Assembly: GCA_951800685.1 (NCBI GenBank)
Contig: CATOJY010000003.1
Coordinates: 62,001-126,000 of the forward strand
DNA: 64,000 bases
Reading direction: 5' to 3'
DNA from: an uncultured Lachnospiraceae bacterium
Lineage (GTDB): Bacteria; Bacillota; Clostridia; Lachnospirales; Lachnospiraceae
The position numbers were made by a program, and so were the translations under genes. Below, in pieces: positions 18,786-26,890 of this stretch (the stretch's first letter is position 1; each line of letters begins with the position of its first letter). The notes under the pieces are model-generated. The model was not told the DNA's origin, made no database searches, and saw only the letters and a list, made by a program, of their open reading frames with translations.

Positions 18786-20021
18786 CTATTTGATTCGTTT
18801 CGCAACCACGACAAATCTCCCATCCTGCTCGGAATTATCGCACGTTGATAAAGTCAATAGTTCATCCCCATAACTAGCTGTAACGCCGGTATCATATAAC
18901 GATAACGCCGCCATCTCCTGCATATTGGAGCTAAACTCCTTCTCCGAAGCCGCATCAAAAAACTGGTAATATTTAAATACGATTTCTTCCTCATTATAAA
19001 TCCTGGAACGAAACACGTACATTACCTCATAAGTCCCTTTTTCATAGATCGTATCAAACTGGATCGTTGCGTGTTTCTTGGCATATTCTTCACTACTATA
19101 CTTATTCAGATTGCCAAACATTTTACCGGATTTCATATGATGACCATATATGATCAAATTCGTATTCCTATGTACAATGTCACAATCTTTATCCAAAAAA
19201 AGACTTCCATTCTTGTCATATTCCTGTGTATAGTTGTGATCCAGGTAATACTCATTGTTCGCTGTCTGCATGACAGGGTAATCTATATTAGTATCGTCAA
19301 TTTTGAGCCATCCGATTAGGCTTTTATTCTTATTATATAAAGTCTGGTATTCTTCGAGAACATTAAGCTCCACCTCTTCTTCATCTGTCCGGTGGATCGT
19401 CACCGCAGGTGCACCTGCCGCCAGAGTCGAGCTTCCTTTCAATTCAGCAAGCATCTCATAATCTGATTCGGTCCTGTCAGCAAAATAACAATATACACCA
19501 AAATATCCAAAACATACCAGTGCAACAGCAGAACACAGGACAACCGTCAGCCTGCGGCGTTTCTCTCGTTTCTCTAATTCGGAAAGGATTTCCCGCCGCA
19601 TCACTTCATCATATGCATCCAAAGAATGTACTTCCGGCGTTGCTCTGGCCGAGCTATCCTGCCCTGACAGGTTTAAAGCCTTCTGTCGTGGCTGCATGGA
19701 AGCCTTGTTTTTTGCCGGCTTCTTCGCCGCTTTAAACAAGGGCTTCTTCTTCACCTCAGGGGACAGAACACTATCCTTCGTGTAGCCTTTGTTTTTGTAC
19801 TCCTGTGCCAGCTCATAGATCTCATCATCAAAATCATTTCCAACAGCTGTTTCAAACCGATATTTACCAGACTGCAGATCTATGTACAGCTTAATAACTT
19901 CTCCCGGCTGCTCCATATTGACCCTGGCCCTGATTTTCTCAATCTTAGCCAGATCCCGTAAGGCTGCTTTATAGTCTGCCTCCGTTCGGAACCTTCTGCC
20001 GGCAACCTCTAATCCCGCCAT
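18786..20021 (-). CDS. class B sortase with long cytoplasmic N-terminal extension
   Basis: A membrane transpeptidase that cuts sorting signals and joins proteins to the wall. The catalytic domain (about 210-411) has His in IIYGHHMKSG (294/295), Cys394 in TLSTC and Arg402 in DGRFVVV, the class B pattern. One membrane segment lies at about 157-180. Ahead of it are 156 residues, predicted cytoplasmic and rich in Lys and Ala near 85-115, far longer than in ordinary SrtB. It leads the operon with two wall proteins bearing SPDTG and TPKTG. C. difficile SrtB is known to use (S/P)PxTG, so these are the likely substrates. AAGGAG lies 10 nt before the ATG. Confidence 0.93.
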   Translation of the reverse strand: MAGLEVAGRRFRTEADYKAALRDLAKIEKIRARVNMEQPGEVIKLYIDLQSGKYRFETAVGNDFDDEIYELAQEYKNKGYTKDSVLSPEVKKKPLFKAAKKPAKNKASMQPRQKALNLSGQDSSARATPEVHSLDAYDEVMRREILSELEKREKRRRLTVVLCSAVALVCFGYFGVYCYFADRTESDYEMLAELKGSSTLAAGAPAVTIHRTDEEEVELNVLEEYQTLYNKNKSLIGWLKIDDTNIDYPVMQTANNEYYLDHNYTQEYDKNGSLFLDKDCDIVHRNTNLIIYGHHMKSGKMFGNLNKYSSEEYAKKHATIQFDTIYEKGTYEVMYVFRSRIYNEEEIVFKYYQFFDAASEKEFSSNMQEMAALSLYDTGVTASYGDELLTLSTCDNSEQDGRFVVVAKRIK

Positions 20022-20062
20022 ATGGGGACCGCTCCTTTTCTGCTTAATTTACATATAATATA

Positions 20063-20090
20063 ATTTTACTATATCTTGAGATTTATGCAA
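20063..20090 (-). promoter_or_regulatory. promoter of the sortase/surface operon
   Basis: Minus strand TTGCAT (20085-20090) and TAAAAT (20063-20068), spacer 16 bp, about 40 bp before the sortase ATG. No dyad is seen around it. Confidence 0.55.
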
Positions 20091-20204
20091 GTGTTTTGTC
20101 GAGAAAATACAACTTCTAGAGGTTAGAGCTACTGTAAACCACCTATTCTGCCCACTATATTTTCCAAATCTGTCCCTATTCTAAAAACTTTACCTTTCAA
20201 AGTA

Positions 20205-20231
20205 ACACATATTCCTCTCCCACATAAGATA
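20205..20231 (+). promoter_or_regulatory. possible sporulation (sigma-K-like) promoter
   Basis: CATAAGATA (20223-20231) fits the sigma-K -10 form CATAnnnTA, with an AC dinucleotide near 20205 as the minimal -35. No good sigma-A promoter is seen in the same gap. Such short motifs occur by chance, so this is weak support for expression in sporulating cells. Confidence 0.25.
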
Positions 20232-20262
20232 AACCATAACTAACATTTGGAGGCACAAAAAC

Positions 20263-20490
20263 ATGAGTGATTTATCAGCAACTCACTGCGGATGCAATAA
20301 TAACAACGGCGGATTTTTCGGCGGTGGATGTGGTTCCTGGATCTGGATCCTTATCCTTTTGGCATGCTGCAACAACAATAACGACGGATGCGGGTGTGAC
20401 GGCAATGGCTTTGGTCTTTTCGGTAACTCCGACAACAACTGCTGCAATACTCTGATCTGGTTACTGATCCTCTCTAGCTGCTGTGGCTGA
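20263..20490 (+). CDS. tiny Cys/Gly/Asn-rich protein with two hydrophobic segments
   Basis: The 75-residue product has 11 cysteines, mostly in CC or CxC pairs, poly-Asn runs and Gly-rich patches. Two short hydrophobic stretches, GSWIWILILLACC and NTLIWLLILSSCC, repeat the same pattern, so it looks like an internal duplication. Similar Clostridia proteins are often annotated as chorion-class high-cysteine proteins, a name by resemblance only. A strong GGAGG precedes the ATG and a terminator follows 50 bp after the stop, so it is a single-gene unit. A membrane-linked or spore-coat role is possible; the function is not known. Confidence 0.85.
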   Translation: MSDLSATHCGCNNNNGGFFGGGCGSWIWILILLACCNNNNDGCGCDGNGFGLFGNSDNNCCNTLIWLLILSSCCG

Positions 20491-20539
20491 CGGATAGGCA
20501 GATCATCCCTTTCACATCTATTATTTCACATCTGGGAAG

Positions 20540-20570
20540 TAGGCTCTGGCACCATCAGAGCCTATTTTCT
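20540..20570 (+). terminator. terminator after the Cys-rich gene
   Basis: TAGGCTCTG (20540-20548) pairs perfectly with CAGAGCCTA (20556-20564) around a 7-nt loop, followed by TTTTCT. Confidence 0.85.
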
Positions 20571-20581
20571 CACATATGTCC

Positions 20582-20631
20582 TATCGCAAGCAGGCTTACG
20601 ATTTAAGCAGTATCGCAAACAGGCTTGCGAT
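20582..20631. repeat. two tandem 21-bp dyad repeats
   Basis: Copies at 20582-20602 and 20611-20631 differ at two positions, with starts 29 bp apart. Each unit is itself a dyad, ATCGCAAG / CTT(G/A)CGAT around CAGG. They lie between a terminator and the start of the 175-residue gene. They may be paired operators for that gene or a small palindromic repeat. Confidence 0.65.
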
Positions 20632-20745
20632 ATGCACGGAATTAGATTAAATACACAATAAGAAACATATATTCTATATCGTACACATAGGCTTAGTATA
20701 GACATACAGGGTGTGATCACAGGCATCGGAAAGGCACACGATTCT

Positions 20746-21273
20746 ATGGAAAACAATCATGAAGAAGCAGCAAACGTTATGGCATTTGATGCCTTATACA
20801 CCACAAACCAAATACAGAAACTAAAGGTTCTTCTTCCTTACATAGAACCTCCCATGCAGAAAAATATGGCTGTGTACATTAAATATATGGAACTGCAGTA
20901 CACCATGCGTTACGTCCGAAAACATCCCTTTCAAATTAGCGGCTGCAGCATTTCTAACGATCAGAAACCAGATCTGCAGTCCTTATGTCTGCAGTTAAGC
21001 CTCTACTCTTCTCCGGAAGAGATCAAACAGCTGGAACAATTTCGCAGTATGATCCAAACAATGGAAACCATGCAGGAAATGTCACAGACTTTTTCTGCCC
21101 TGCAGGAAATATTCCCTGATATGTCCACAGCAACGCCTTTCGAAGCAACCGATTCCAGCGAAGGAAAGAATGCCTTTTCCATGATGGATATGCTTATGAA
21201 CATGCTTACACCAGAACAAAAAGAAATGTTTGAAATGTTTCAGCAGCAAAGTAGCGAACCACCAATTGGATAA
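20746..21273 (+). CDS. unknown protein, Met/Gln-rich, first of a pair
   Basis: I do not recognise a family. The frame opens with GTG at 20713 without a good ribosome site; ATG at 20746 has GGAAAGG about 11 nt upstream and gives MENNHEEAANVMAFDALYTT (175 aa), so it is preferred. The product is soluble and mostly helical. Its C-terminal third is rich in Met, Glu and Gln (MMDMLMNMLTPEQKEMFEMF), suggesting amphipathic helices for partner binding. A 91-residue gene follows 96 bp downstream on the same strand, probably with a related job. Tandem dyads lie just upstream. Confidence 0.75.
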   Translation: MENNHEEAANVMAFDALYTTNQIQKLKVLLPYIEPPMQKNMAVYIKYMELQYTMRYVRKHPFQISGCSISNDQKPDLQSLCLQLSLYSSPEEIKQLEQFRSMIQTMETMQEMSQTFSALQEIFPDMSTATPFEATDSSEGKNAFSMMDMLMNMLTPEQKEMFEMFQQQSSEPPIG

Positions 21274-21369
21274 CTGATCTTCTTGCTCTCTAAAAACAGC
21301 TCGCAGAATATGCTGTTTGATCTAAAAATAATTTCTATCAAAAAATGTATCACAAAAAGGAGCGAACCT

Positions 21370-21645
21370 ATGTCTGGAAACTGGATGGATGATCCTGCTG
21401 TATCACAGATTGACAAAACAAAACTTAATTTTCTGCAGGCTCTCGTTTTCGAAAGCCAATCTCTGCGGAAAGAACAAATGATGCCTTTCCTGATGTCCAT
21501 TGCCAAAAGAGGCGCCGACCAACACATCTCCTTTAACAGTGAGGAAATAGAAACGATCACTACCACGATCCGTAAGTATTCCTCTTCTGAGGAGTTAGAT
21601 AAGATAGACAAACTGATGAAACTGTGGCAAAGGCAAAGCCGCTAA
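21370..21645 (+). CDS. small unknown helical protein, second of a pair
   Basis: No known family recognised. The open frame begins at 21283, but AAAGGAG (21355-21361) stands 8 nt before the ATG at 21370, giving MSGNWMDDPAVSQIDKTKLN and 91 residues. It is predicted helical and soluble, with KLNFLQALVFESQSLRKEQM and a C-terminal KIDKLMKLWQRQSR. The small size, the Met/Gln content and position after the 175-residue gene suggest they work together. Confidence 0.75.
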   Translation: MSGNWMDDPAVSQIDKTKLNFLQALVFESQSLRKEQMMPFLMSIAKRGADQHISFNSEEIETITTTIRKYSSSEELDKIDKLMKLWQRQSR

Positions 21646-21658
21646 CAAGAAAGTAACG

Positions 21659-21690
21659 TACCGCCAGGCAGGAACCCCTGCCTGGCGGTA
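21659..21690. other. strong hairpin without T run
   Basis: Perfect 14-bp arms TACCGCCAGGCAGG (21659-21672) and CCTGCCTGGCGGTA (21677-21690) around AACC. It lies between convergent genes (the 91-aa gene and leuS), but neither strand has a T tract after it. It may end transcripts weakly both ways or protect 3' ends. Confidence 0.6.
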
Positions 21691-21761
21691 TGCTACCACT
21701 TCATTATACTGCTCTCTCCAACTAAAGAACTGTGTATTCAGCCCTTTCTTCGCACTATTCT

Positions 21762-24290
21762 TCACTTTTGTACTATATTTACGATTCTGCCAGGAACATA
21801 GATTTCTTTCACAACAGTTCCTGTCAGCTTATCCGCAATAACATCCTTCGCCTTTAAGATCACTTCTTCTTTCGGGTCATCTTTGCCGATCATAAGCGTA
21901 GCTCTTGTCTTACCATTAATTTGGACTGCAATCTCCACTGTGGATTCTACTGTCTTAGCTTCCTCATAGGCAGGCCATGACGCCAGGTACAACCTTCCTT
22001 CAAACCCTGCCTTTTGCCACAATTCTTCTGTAATATGCGGCGCTACAGGATTTAGCATGGTAAGAAGGGTTTTAAATTCCCCTTTGGTCACCGAATTCTT
22101 TTTATAGAACTCGTTGATCAGCGCCATCATCGCCGCGATTGCTGTATTGTATTTCAAGTTCTCGAAATCATTGCTGACTTTCTTGATCGTCTGATGCATC
22201 TTGATTTCCAGATCTGTGGAATATCCCGTCTCTTCTGTCATGAGATCCTGCAGCTTCCAGACTCTCTCAAGGAATCTACGGCATCCCTTCACCCCATCCT
22301 CACTCCAGCCTGCACTCAGCTCAAAAGCGCCGATAAACATTTCATAAGTTCTGAGCGTATCTGCACCATATTCTGTCACAATGTCATCCGGATTCACCAC
22401 ATTTCCCAGGGATTTTGACATCTTGACAACCGGGTGTTCTGCCATCTCGCCATACTTTTCTTTGAGTGCTGCTCTTGCCTCCTTCTCGCTACCATACTCT
22501 GCCAGTAGCTTTTCCTGCTCTTCAGCTGGCAGATTTGCGAAATTATGCGGATTCAAGCCCAGGATCATGCCATGGGAAGTTCTCTTAGCATAAGGTTCCG
22601 GACAAGGTACCACCTTCTGGTCATATAAGAATTTATGCCAAAATCTGGAATACAAAAGATGCAGCGTCGTGTGCTCCATTCCGCCGTTATACCAGTCTAC
22701 AGGCATCCAGTAATCTAACGCTTCCTTGCTTGCCAGCGCCTCCGTATTGTTGGGATCCGTATACCTGAGGAAATACCAGGAAGATCCTGCCCACTGCGGC
22801 ATAGTGTCCGTCTCTCTCTTCGCCGGACCACCACAGCAGGGGCACTCCGTGTTGACCCAATCAGTCATAAGCGCCAGCGGAGACTCACCATTATCTGTAG
22901 GCATATAGCTGTCCACCTCTGGCAGCTCTAAAGGCAGCTCGCTCTCATCAATCGGCACATAACCACATTTCTCACAGAATACGATTGGAATAGGCTCTCC
23001 CCAATAGCGCTGTCTGGAGAAAACCCAATCTCTCAATTTAAAATTCGTTTTAGCACTGCCAATGCCCTTTTCCTCCAGAAAGCCCACCATCCGGGCCTGT
23101 GCCTCTTTCACACTCAATCCATCTATAAAGCCCGAATTGACAAGAGTGCCTTCCGCTACATCTGTATAGACTTCTTCCTGCACATTCTTACCGCCTGCCA
23201 CGACTTCTATAATCGGCAGATCAAATTTCTTCGCAAAATCCCAGTCTCTTTCATCGTGTGCTGGTACGCCCATGATCGCGCCGGTTCCATAGCTCATCAA
23301 AACATAGTCGGAAATAAAGATCGGTATCTCCTTCTCATTGACAGGATTAACTGCTGACAGACCTTCAAGCCTGACACCTGTCTTTTCCTTTGCCAGCTCT
23401 GCACGCTCAAAATCGGATTTTCTGGCTGCCTGTTCCCTATAGGCCGCAATCTCTTCCCAGTTACGCAGTTCTTCTTTATATTTATCGATCAACGGATGCT
23501 CTGGGGACAATACCATATAGGTTGCTCCAAATAAAGTATCACACCTTGTCGTGTACACGCGAAGCTTATCTTCTTTACCTTTGATCGCAAAATCTACTTC
23601 TGCTCCAGCCGACTTACCAATCCAATTCTTCTGGGATACCTTAACACGCTCTACATAGTCTACACTATCCAATCCCTGAATCAGCTTGTCTGCATACTCT
23701 GTGATCTTGAGCATCCATTGGCTCTTCACCTTGCGGACTACCTCTGAGCCGCACCGCTCACAGACACCATTTACAACCTCTTCATTGGCAAGACCAACTT
23801 TACAGGAAGTACACCAGTTGATTGGCATCTCAGACTTATAAGCAAGCCCTGCCTTAAACAATTTCAGGAAGATCCACTGTGTCCATTTATAATAATCAGA
23901 ATCTGTGGTATTGATCTCCCGGTCCCAATCAAAAGAATATCCTAAAGAATGGAGCTGGCTCTTAAAGCGTTCCACGTTGTTCTGTGTCACGATCTTCGGA
24001 TGAATGTGATTCTGGATCGCATAGTTCTCCGTCGGCAGACCAAAGGCATCCCACCCCATCGGATAAAGTACATTATAGCCCTGCATCCTTCTCTTCCTGG
24101 CCACAATATCCAATGCCGTGTACGGTCTCGGATGTCCCACATGAAGTCCCTGTCCTGAGGGATAGGGAAACTCCACCAGTGCATAATATTTTGGTTTGGA
24201 ATAGTCGTCAGATGTCTTAAACGCCTTCTCGTCGTCCCACACTTTCTGCCATTTCGCTTCCACTTCTCTGTGATTGTATACTTCTGCCAT
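21762..24290 (-). CDS. leuS: leucyl-tRNA synthetase
   Basis: A class I synthetase charging tRNA-Leu. It has the HIGH-type motif [15 protein letters not shown] near residue 40 and the KMSKS loop [16 protein letters not shown]. The editing domain has [19 protein letters not shown], with the aspartate that limits misacylation. Two Cys pairs (CTSC..CERC and CEKC..CPCC) suggest zinc sites. The frame extends to 24320, but GGAGG at 24295-24299 places the start at ATG 24290 ([15 protein letters not shown], 842 aa). The leader from its promoter is only about 80 nt, too short for a T-box. Confidence 0.97.
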   Translation of the reverse strand: MAEVYNHREVEAKWQKVWDDEKAFKTSDDYSKPKYYALVEFPYPSGQGLHVGHPRPYTALDIVARKRRMQGYNVLYPMGWDAFGLPTENYAIQNHIHPKIVTQNNVERFKSQLHSLGYSFDWDREINTTDSDYYKWTQWIFLKLFKAGLAYKSEMPINWCTSCKVGLANEEVVNGVCERCGSEVVRKVKSQWMLKITEYADKLIQGLDSVDYVERVKVSQKNWIGKSAGAEVDFAIKGKEDKLRVYTTRCDTLFGATYMVLSPEHPLIDKYKEELRNWEEIAAYREQAARKSDFERAELAKEKTGVRLEGLSAVNPVNEKEIPIFISDYVLMSYGTGAIMGVPAHDERDWDFAKKFDLPIIEVVAGGKNVQEEVYTDVAEGTLVNSGFIDGLSVKEAQARMVGFLEEKGIGSAKTNFKLRDWVFSRQRYWGEPIPIVFCEKCGYVPIDESELPLELPEVDSYMPTDNGESPLALMTDWVNTECPCCGGPAKRETDTMPQWAGSSWYFLRYTDPNNTEALASKEALDYWMPVDWYNGGMEHTTLHLLYSRFWHKFLYDQKVVPCPEPYAKRTSHGMILGLNPHNFANLPAEEQEKLLAEYGSEKEARAALKEKYGEMAEHPVVKMSKSLGNVVNPDDIVTEYGADTLRTYEMFIGAFELSAGWSEDGVKGCRRFLERVWKLQDLMTEETGYSTDLEIKMHQTIKKVSNDFENLKYNTAIAAMMALINEFYKKNSVTKGEFKTLLTMLNPVAPHITEELWQKAGFEGRLYLASWPAYEEAKTVESTVEIAVQINGKTRATLMIGKDDPKEEVILKAKDVIADKLTGTVVKEIYVPGRIVNIVQK

Positions 24291-24374
24291 AATGCCTCCA
24301 TTCTGATTGGTTCCCGGCATCTCTTCTCATTAAGGAACCACATGAATTATCGTATTATTTTATCCACGTTTTAT

Positions 24375-24402
24375 ATTGTAGTATACTTGATAGATTTGTC
24401 AA
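24375..24402 (-). promoter_or_regulatory. promoter of leuS
   Basis: Minus strand TTGACA (24397-24402) and TACAAT (24375-24380), spacer 16 bp, just after the terminator of the EF-G-like gene. Confidence 0.7.
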
Positions 24403-24411
24403 CCTTTTTGC

Positions 24412-24443
24412 GAGAGAAAAGCACCCACGCAAAGTGGATGCTT
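24412..24443 (-). terminator. terminator of the EF-G-like gene
   Basis: Minus-strand AAGCATCCAC pairs with GTGGGTGCTT (one G-U pair) around a 5-nt loop (stem at 24419-24443), then TTTTCTCTC. Confidence 0.85.
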
Positions 24444-24471
24444 CCCCAAACCTGTCAAGACAGACTGTTGC

Positions 24472-26565
24472 TTATGCGTCGCTGCCAGACTCAGCAACCT
24501 TGCCTGCCCTTGCCGCTACTTCCTTCGCCTGTACATCACTAGGCGCTTGTTCATATCTTGCAAACTCGTACATATAAGTGCCACGGCCGCCAGTCATGGA
24601 ACGAAGATCTGTACAGTAACCATTCAAACATGCCATTGGAATGTCTGCCTCGATCACGGTCTTGCCTTCTCCAGCCGGATTCATACCAAGTACACGGCCT
24701 CTCTTCTTATTCAGATCACCCATAACGTCACCTGTATAAGAATCGGGTACTGTTACCTTCAGATTCGCGATCGGCTCAAGCAGAACCGGACCTGCTTCCA
24801 TAAAGCCTTTCTTGAATGCCTGGATTGTTGCCATCTTAAATGCCATTTCAGAGGAATCTACCGGATGATAGGATCCATCATAGAGAACAGCCTTTACGCC
24901 AACAACAGGATACGCCGCCAACGGTCCACTAATTACAGAATCCTGTAATCCCTTTTCTACTGCTGGGAAGAAATTCTTCGGAACTGCGCCGCCTACAACC
25001 TCCTGGTCGAAAGTATACGCCGTATCCAGATCGCCCGATGCCTCAAAACGCATCTTTACATGGCCATATTGTCCATGTCCACCAGACTGCTTCTTATACT
25101 TGTACTCAACGTCTGATTTCTTCCGTATCGTCTCTCTGTATGCAATCTTAGGCTCTTCCAGTTCAATCTCTACTTTATATTCATTCAATAGTCTGCTGGC
25201 AACTACTTCCAGATGCAGATCTCCCATACCATAGATAAGTGTCTGTCTGTTTTCTCCATCATTCACCACCCACAGCGTTTGGTCTTCATGCCTCATCTTC
25301 TGCAACGCCTGCGATACCTTATCTACATCTCCCTTATTCTTAGCTCTGTATCTCTTGTATGTATACGGGGTAGAAATCTCAGCTTTGCCATAGCGGATGA
25401 TCCTTGCCTTAGTGGAAAGCGTATTACTGGTCCTGGCTGCTGTCAGTTTCGCGATCGCTCCGATATCTCCAGCATGCAGCTCCTTAACTTCGATCGGCTT
25501 ACTGCCCTGCATCACATATAATTTATTGATCTTCTCTTCCACTTCTTTCTCATCATTATAGATCACATCGTCATTCTTGAAAACGCCTGAGCACACCTTG
25601 ATCAGAGAGTACTTACCGATGAACGGGTCTACGATGGTCTTAAAGATGTACGCGGACTTCGGTTTCGAGAAATCATAGTTAGCGTGGAAAATCTCATTAC
25701 TCTTAAGATCGATACCCGCCAGTTCACGATTCTCAGGACTTGGCATATATTTCACAATATCATCAAGCAGCGTATAGATGCCCTGGCATAATATATTGGA
25801 TCCCATGGACATCGGCACAATACTGCCATCCATAACATTGCTGCGAAGCGCTGCTCTGATCTCTGCTTCCGAAAAGCTTTCACCATTAAAATAGCGCTCC
25901 ATAAACTCCTCGCTAGTCTCAGCCACAGCCTCCATCAGCGTATCACGGCAAAGCTGCAGATTGTCCTTGCTGTATTCCGGCATGTCACACTCTACAACTT
26001 CCTTACCCTCCCAGCGGTAAGCCTGTTCTGTGATGACATTGATATATCCAACGAATTTCTCGTTCTCACGGATTGGCAGATGGAACGGAGCCATTTTCTT
26101 ACCATACTTACCAGTCATATCCGCCACAACCTGCCGGAACGAAGCATTATCGATATCCATATCCGTCACAAATACGAATCTAGGCAGCTTGTACTTCTCA
26201 CAAAGCTCCCATGCCTTCTCTGTGCCCACTTCCATGCCGGCTTTACCAGATACAACAATGATCGCAGCATCGGCCGTAGAAACAGCCTCTTCCACTTCTC
26301 CTACGAAATCGAAAAAGCCAGGCGTATCAAGCACATTAATCTTCACACCCTCCCACTCGATCGGAATAACAGATGTCGCAATGGATATATGGCGCTTCTG
26401 TTCTTCTTTTCCAAAATCACTCACTGTGTTCCCGTCATCTACCTTGCCCATTCTGGAAGTGATACCGGAAAGGTAAGCCATCGCCTCCACCAGGCTGGTT
26501 TTACCGCAACCGCCGTGTCCCAGTAAAACCACATTACGAATCTTATCCGTTGTGTAAATGTTCAT
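24472..26565 (-). CDS. elongation factor G paralogue (EF-G2-like)
   Basis: A translational GTPase of 697 residues. G1 is GHGGCGKTSL, G3 is DTPGFFDF, and the usual G4 NKxD is replaced by TDMD. C-terminal domains include GGHGQYGHVKMRF and GMNPAGEGKTVIEADIP. The GxGxxGKT loop and the changed G4 set it apart from canonical FusA, usually found beside rpsL/rpsG/tuf. It matches the second EF-G lineage of many bacteria, whose role is not well defined. ATG at 26565 with GGAGG 10 nt upstream is chosen over the longer frame to 26595. It is transcribed alone. Confidence 0.88.
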   Translation of the reverse strand: MNIYTTDKIRNVVLLGHGGCGKTSLVEAMAYLSGITSRMGKVDDGNTVSDFGKEEQKRHISIATSVIPIEWEGVKINVLDTPGFFDFVGEVEEAVSTADAAIIVVSGKAGMEVGTEKAWELCEKYKLPRFVFVTDMDIDNASFRQVVADMTGKYGKKMAPFHLPIRENEKFVGYINVITEQAYRWEGKEVVECDMPEYSKDNLQLCRDTLMEAVAETSEEFMERYFNGESFSEAEIRAALRSNVMDGSIVPMSMGSNILCQGIYTLLDDIVKYMPSPENRELAGIDLKSNEIFHANYDFSKPKSAYIFKTIVDPFIGKYSLIKVCSGVFKNDDVIYNDEKEVEEKINKLYVMQGSKPIEVKELHAGDIGAIAKLTAARTSNTLSTKARIIRYGKAEISTPYTYKRYRAKNKGDVDKVSQALQKMRHEDQTLWVVNDGENRQTLIYGMGDLHLEVVASRLLNEYKVEIELEEPKIAYRETIRKKSDVEYKYKKQSGGHGQYGHVKMRFEASGDLDTAYTFDQEVVGGAVPKNFFPAVEKGLQDSVISGPLAAYPVVGVKAVLYDGSYHPVDSSEMAFKMATIQAFKKGFMEAGPVLLEPIANLKVTVPDSYTGDVMGDLNKKRGRVLGMNPAGEGKTVIEADIPMACLNGYCTDLRSMTGGRGTYMYEFARYEQAPSDVQAKEVAARAGKVAESGSDA

Positions 26566-26640
26566 TTCTCGCAATCCTCCAGTTCTGTTATTCACTCATG
26601 ATTGGGCTGTTCCTTGATCCCCAAACACAAATATAAGTAT

Positions 26641-26669
26641 ATTTTACTAAATTACGCAAAAAATTTCAA
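26641..26669 (-). promoter_or_regulatory. promoter of the EF-G-like gene
   Basis: Minus strand TTGAAA (26664-26669) and TAAAAT (26641-26646), spacer 17 bp. It lies in the 325-bp divergent gap 26566-26890. Besides the two promoters the gap is AT-rich, and I see no operator or RNA element in it. Confidence 0.6.
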
Positions 26670-26822
26670 CAACAATTATACATTCTGCACACGATTTTTT
26701 CGTCAATTTTCTGTTTTATTGTAACAGTTCAGATACCTTACCTGCTACAATGCGTATAATTTACACGTTCCTGACCAAAGAAGGTCCTTATGCTATGCCT
26801 GCAGCGGTTCAAGCTTTTTCTC

Positions 26823-26851
26823 TTGTAGCAGAATCTTCTAAATGCTATACT
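26823..26851 (+). promoter_or_regulatory. promoter of tyrA-aroA
   Basis: TTGTAG (26823-26828) and TATACT (26846-26851), spacer 17 bp, giving a leader of about 33 nt to the ATG at 26891. It lies inside the in-frame extension of tyrA, which argues against a start further upstream. Confidence 0.6.
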
Positions 26852-26890
26852 GGATATGATTTTAAACATCAGAAAGAAGGATACAGAGCT

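Noticed and set aside
21659-21690. Perfect 14-bp hairpin as a standard intrinsic terminator
   Set aside because: No T run follows on either strand, so it is listed as a hairpin only.
24291-24471. T-box leader for leuS
   Set aside because: The leader is only about 80 nt and has no GGTACCGCG-type core.
26750-26890. In-frame upstream extension of tyrA by 47 codons
   Set aside because: It has no ribosome site, contains the likely promoter, and does not resemble the start of prephenate dehydrogenases.
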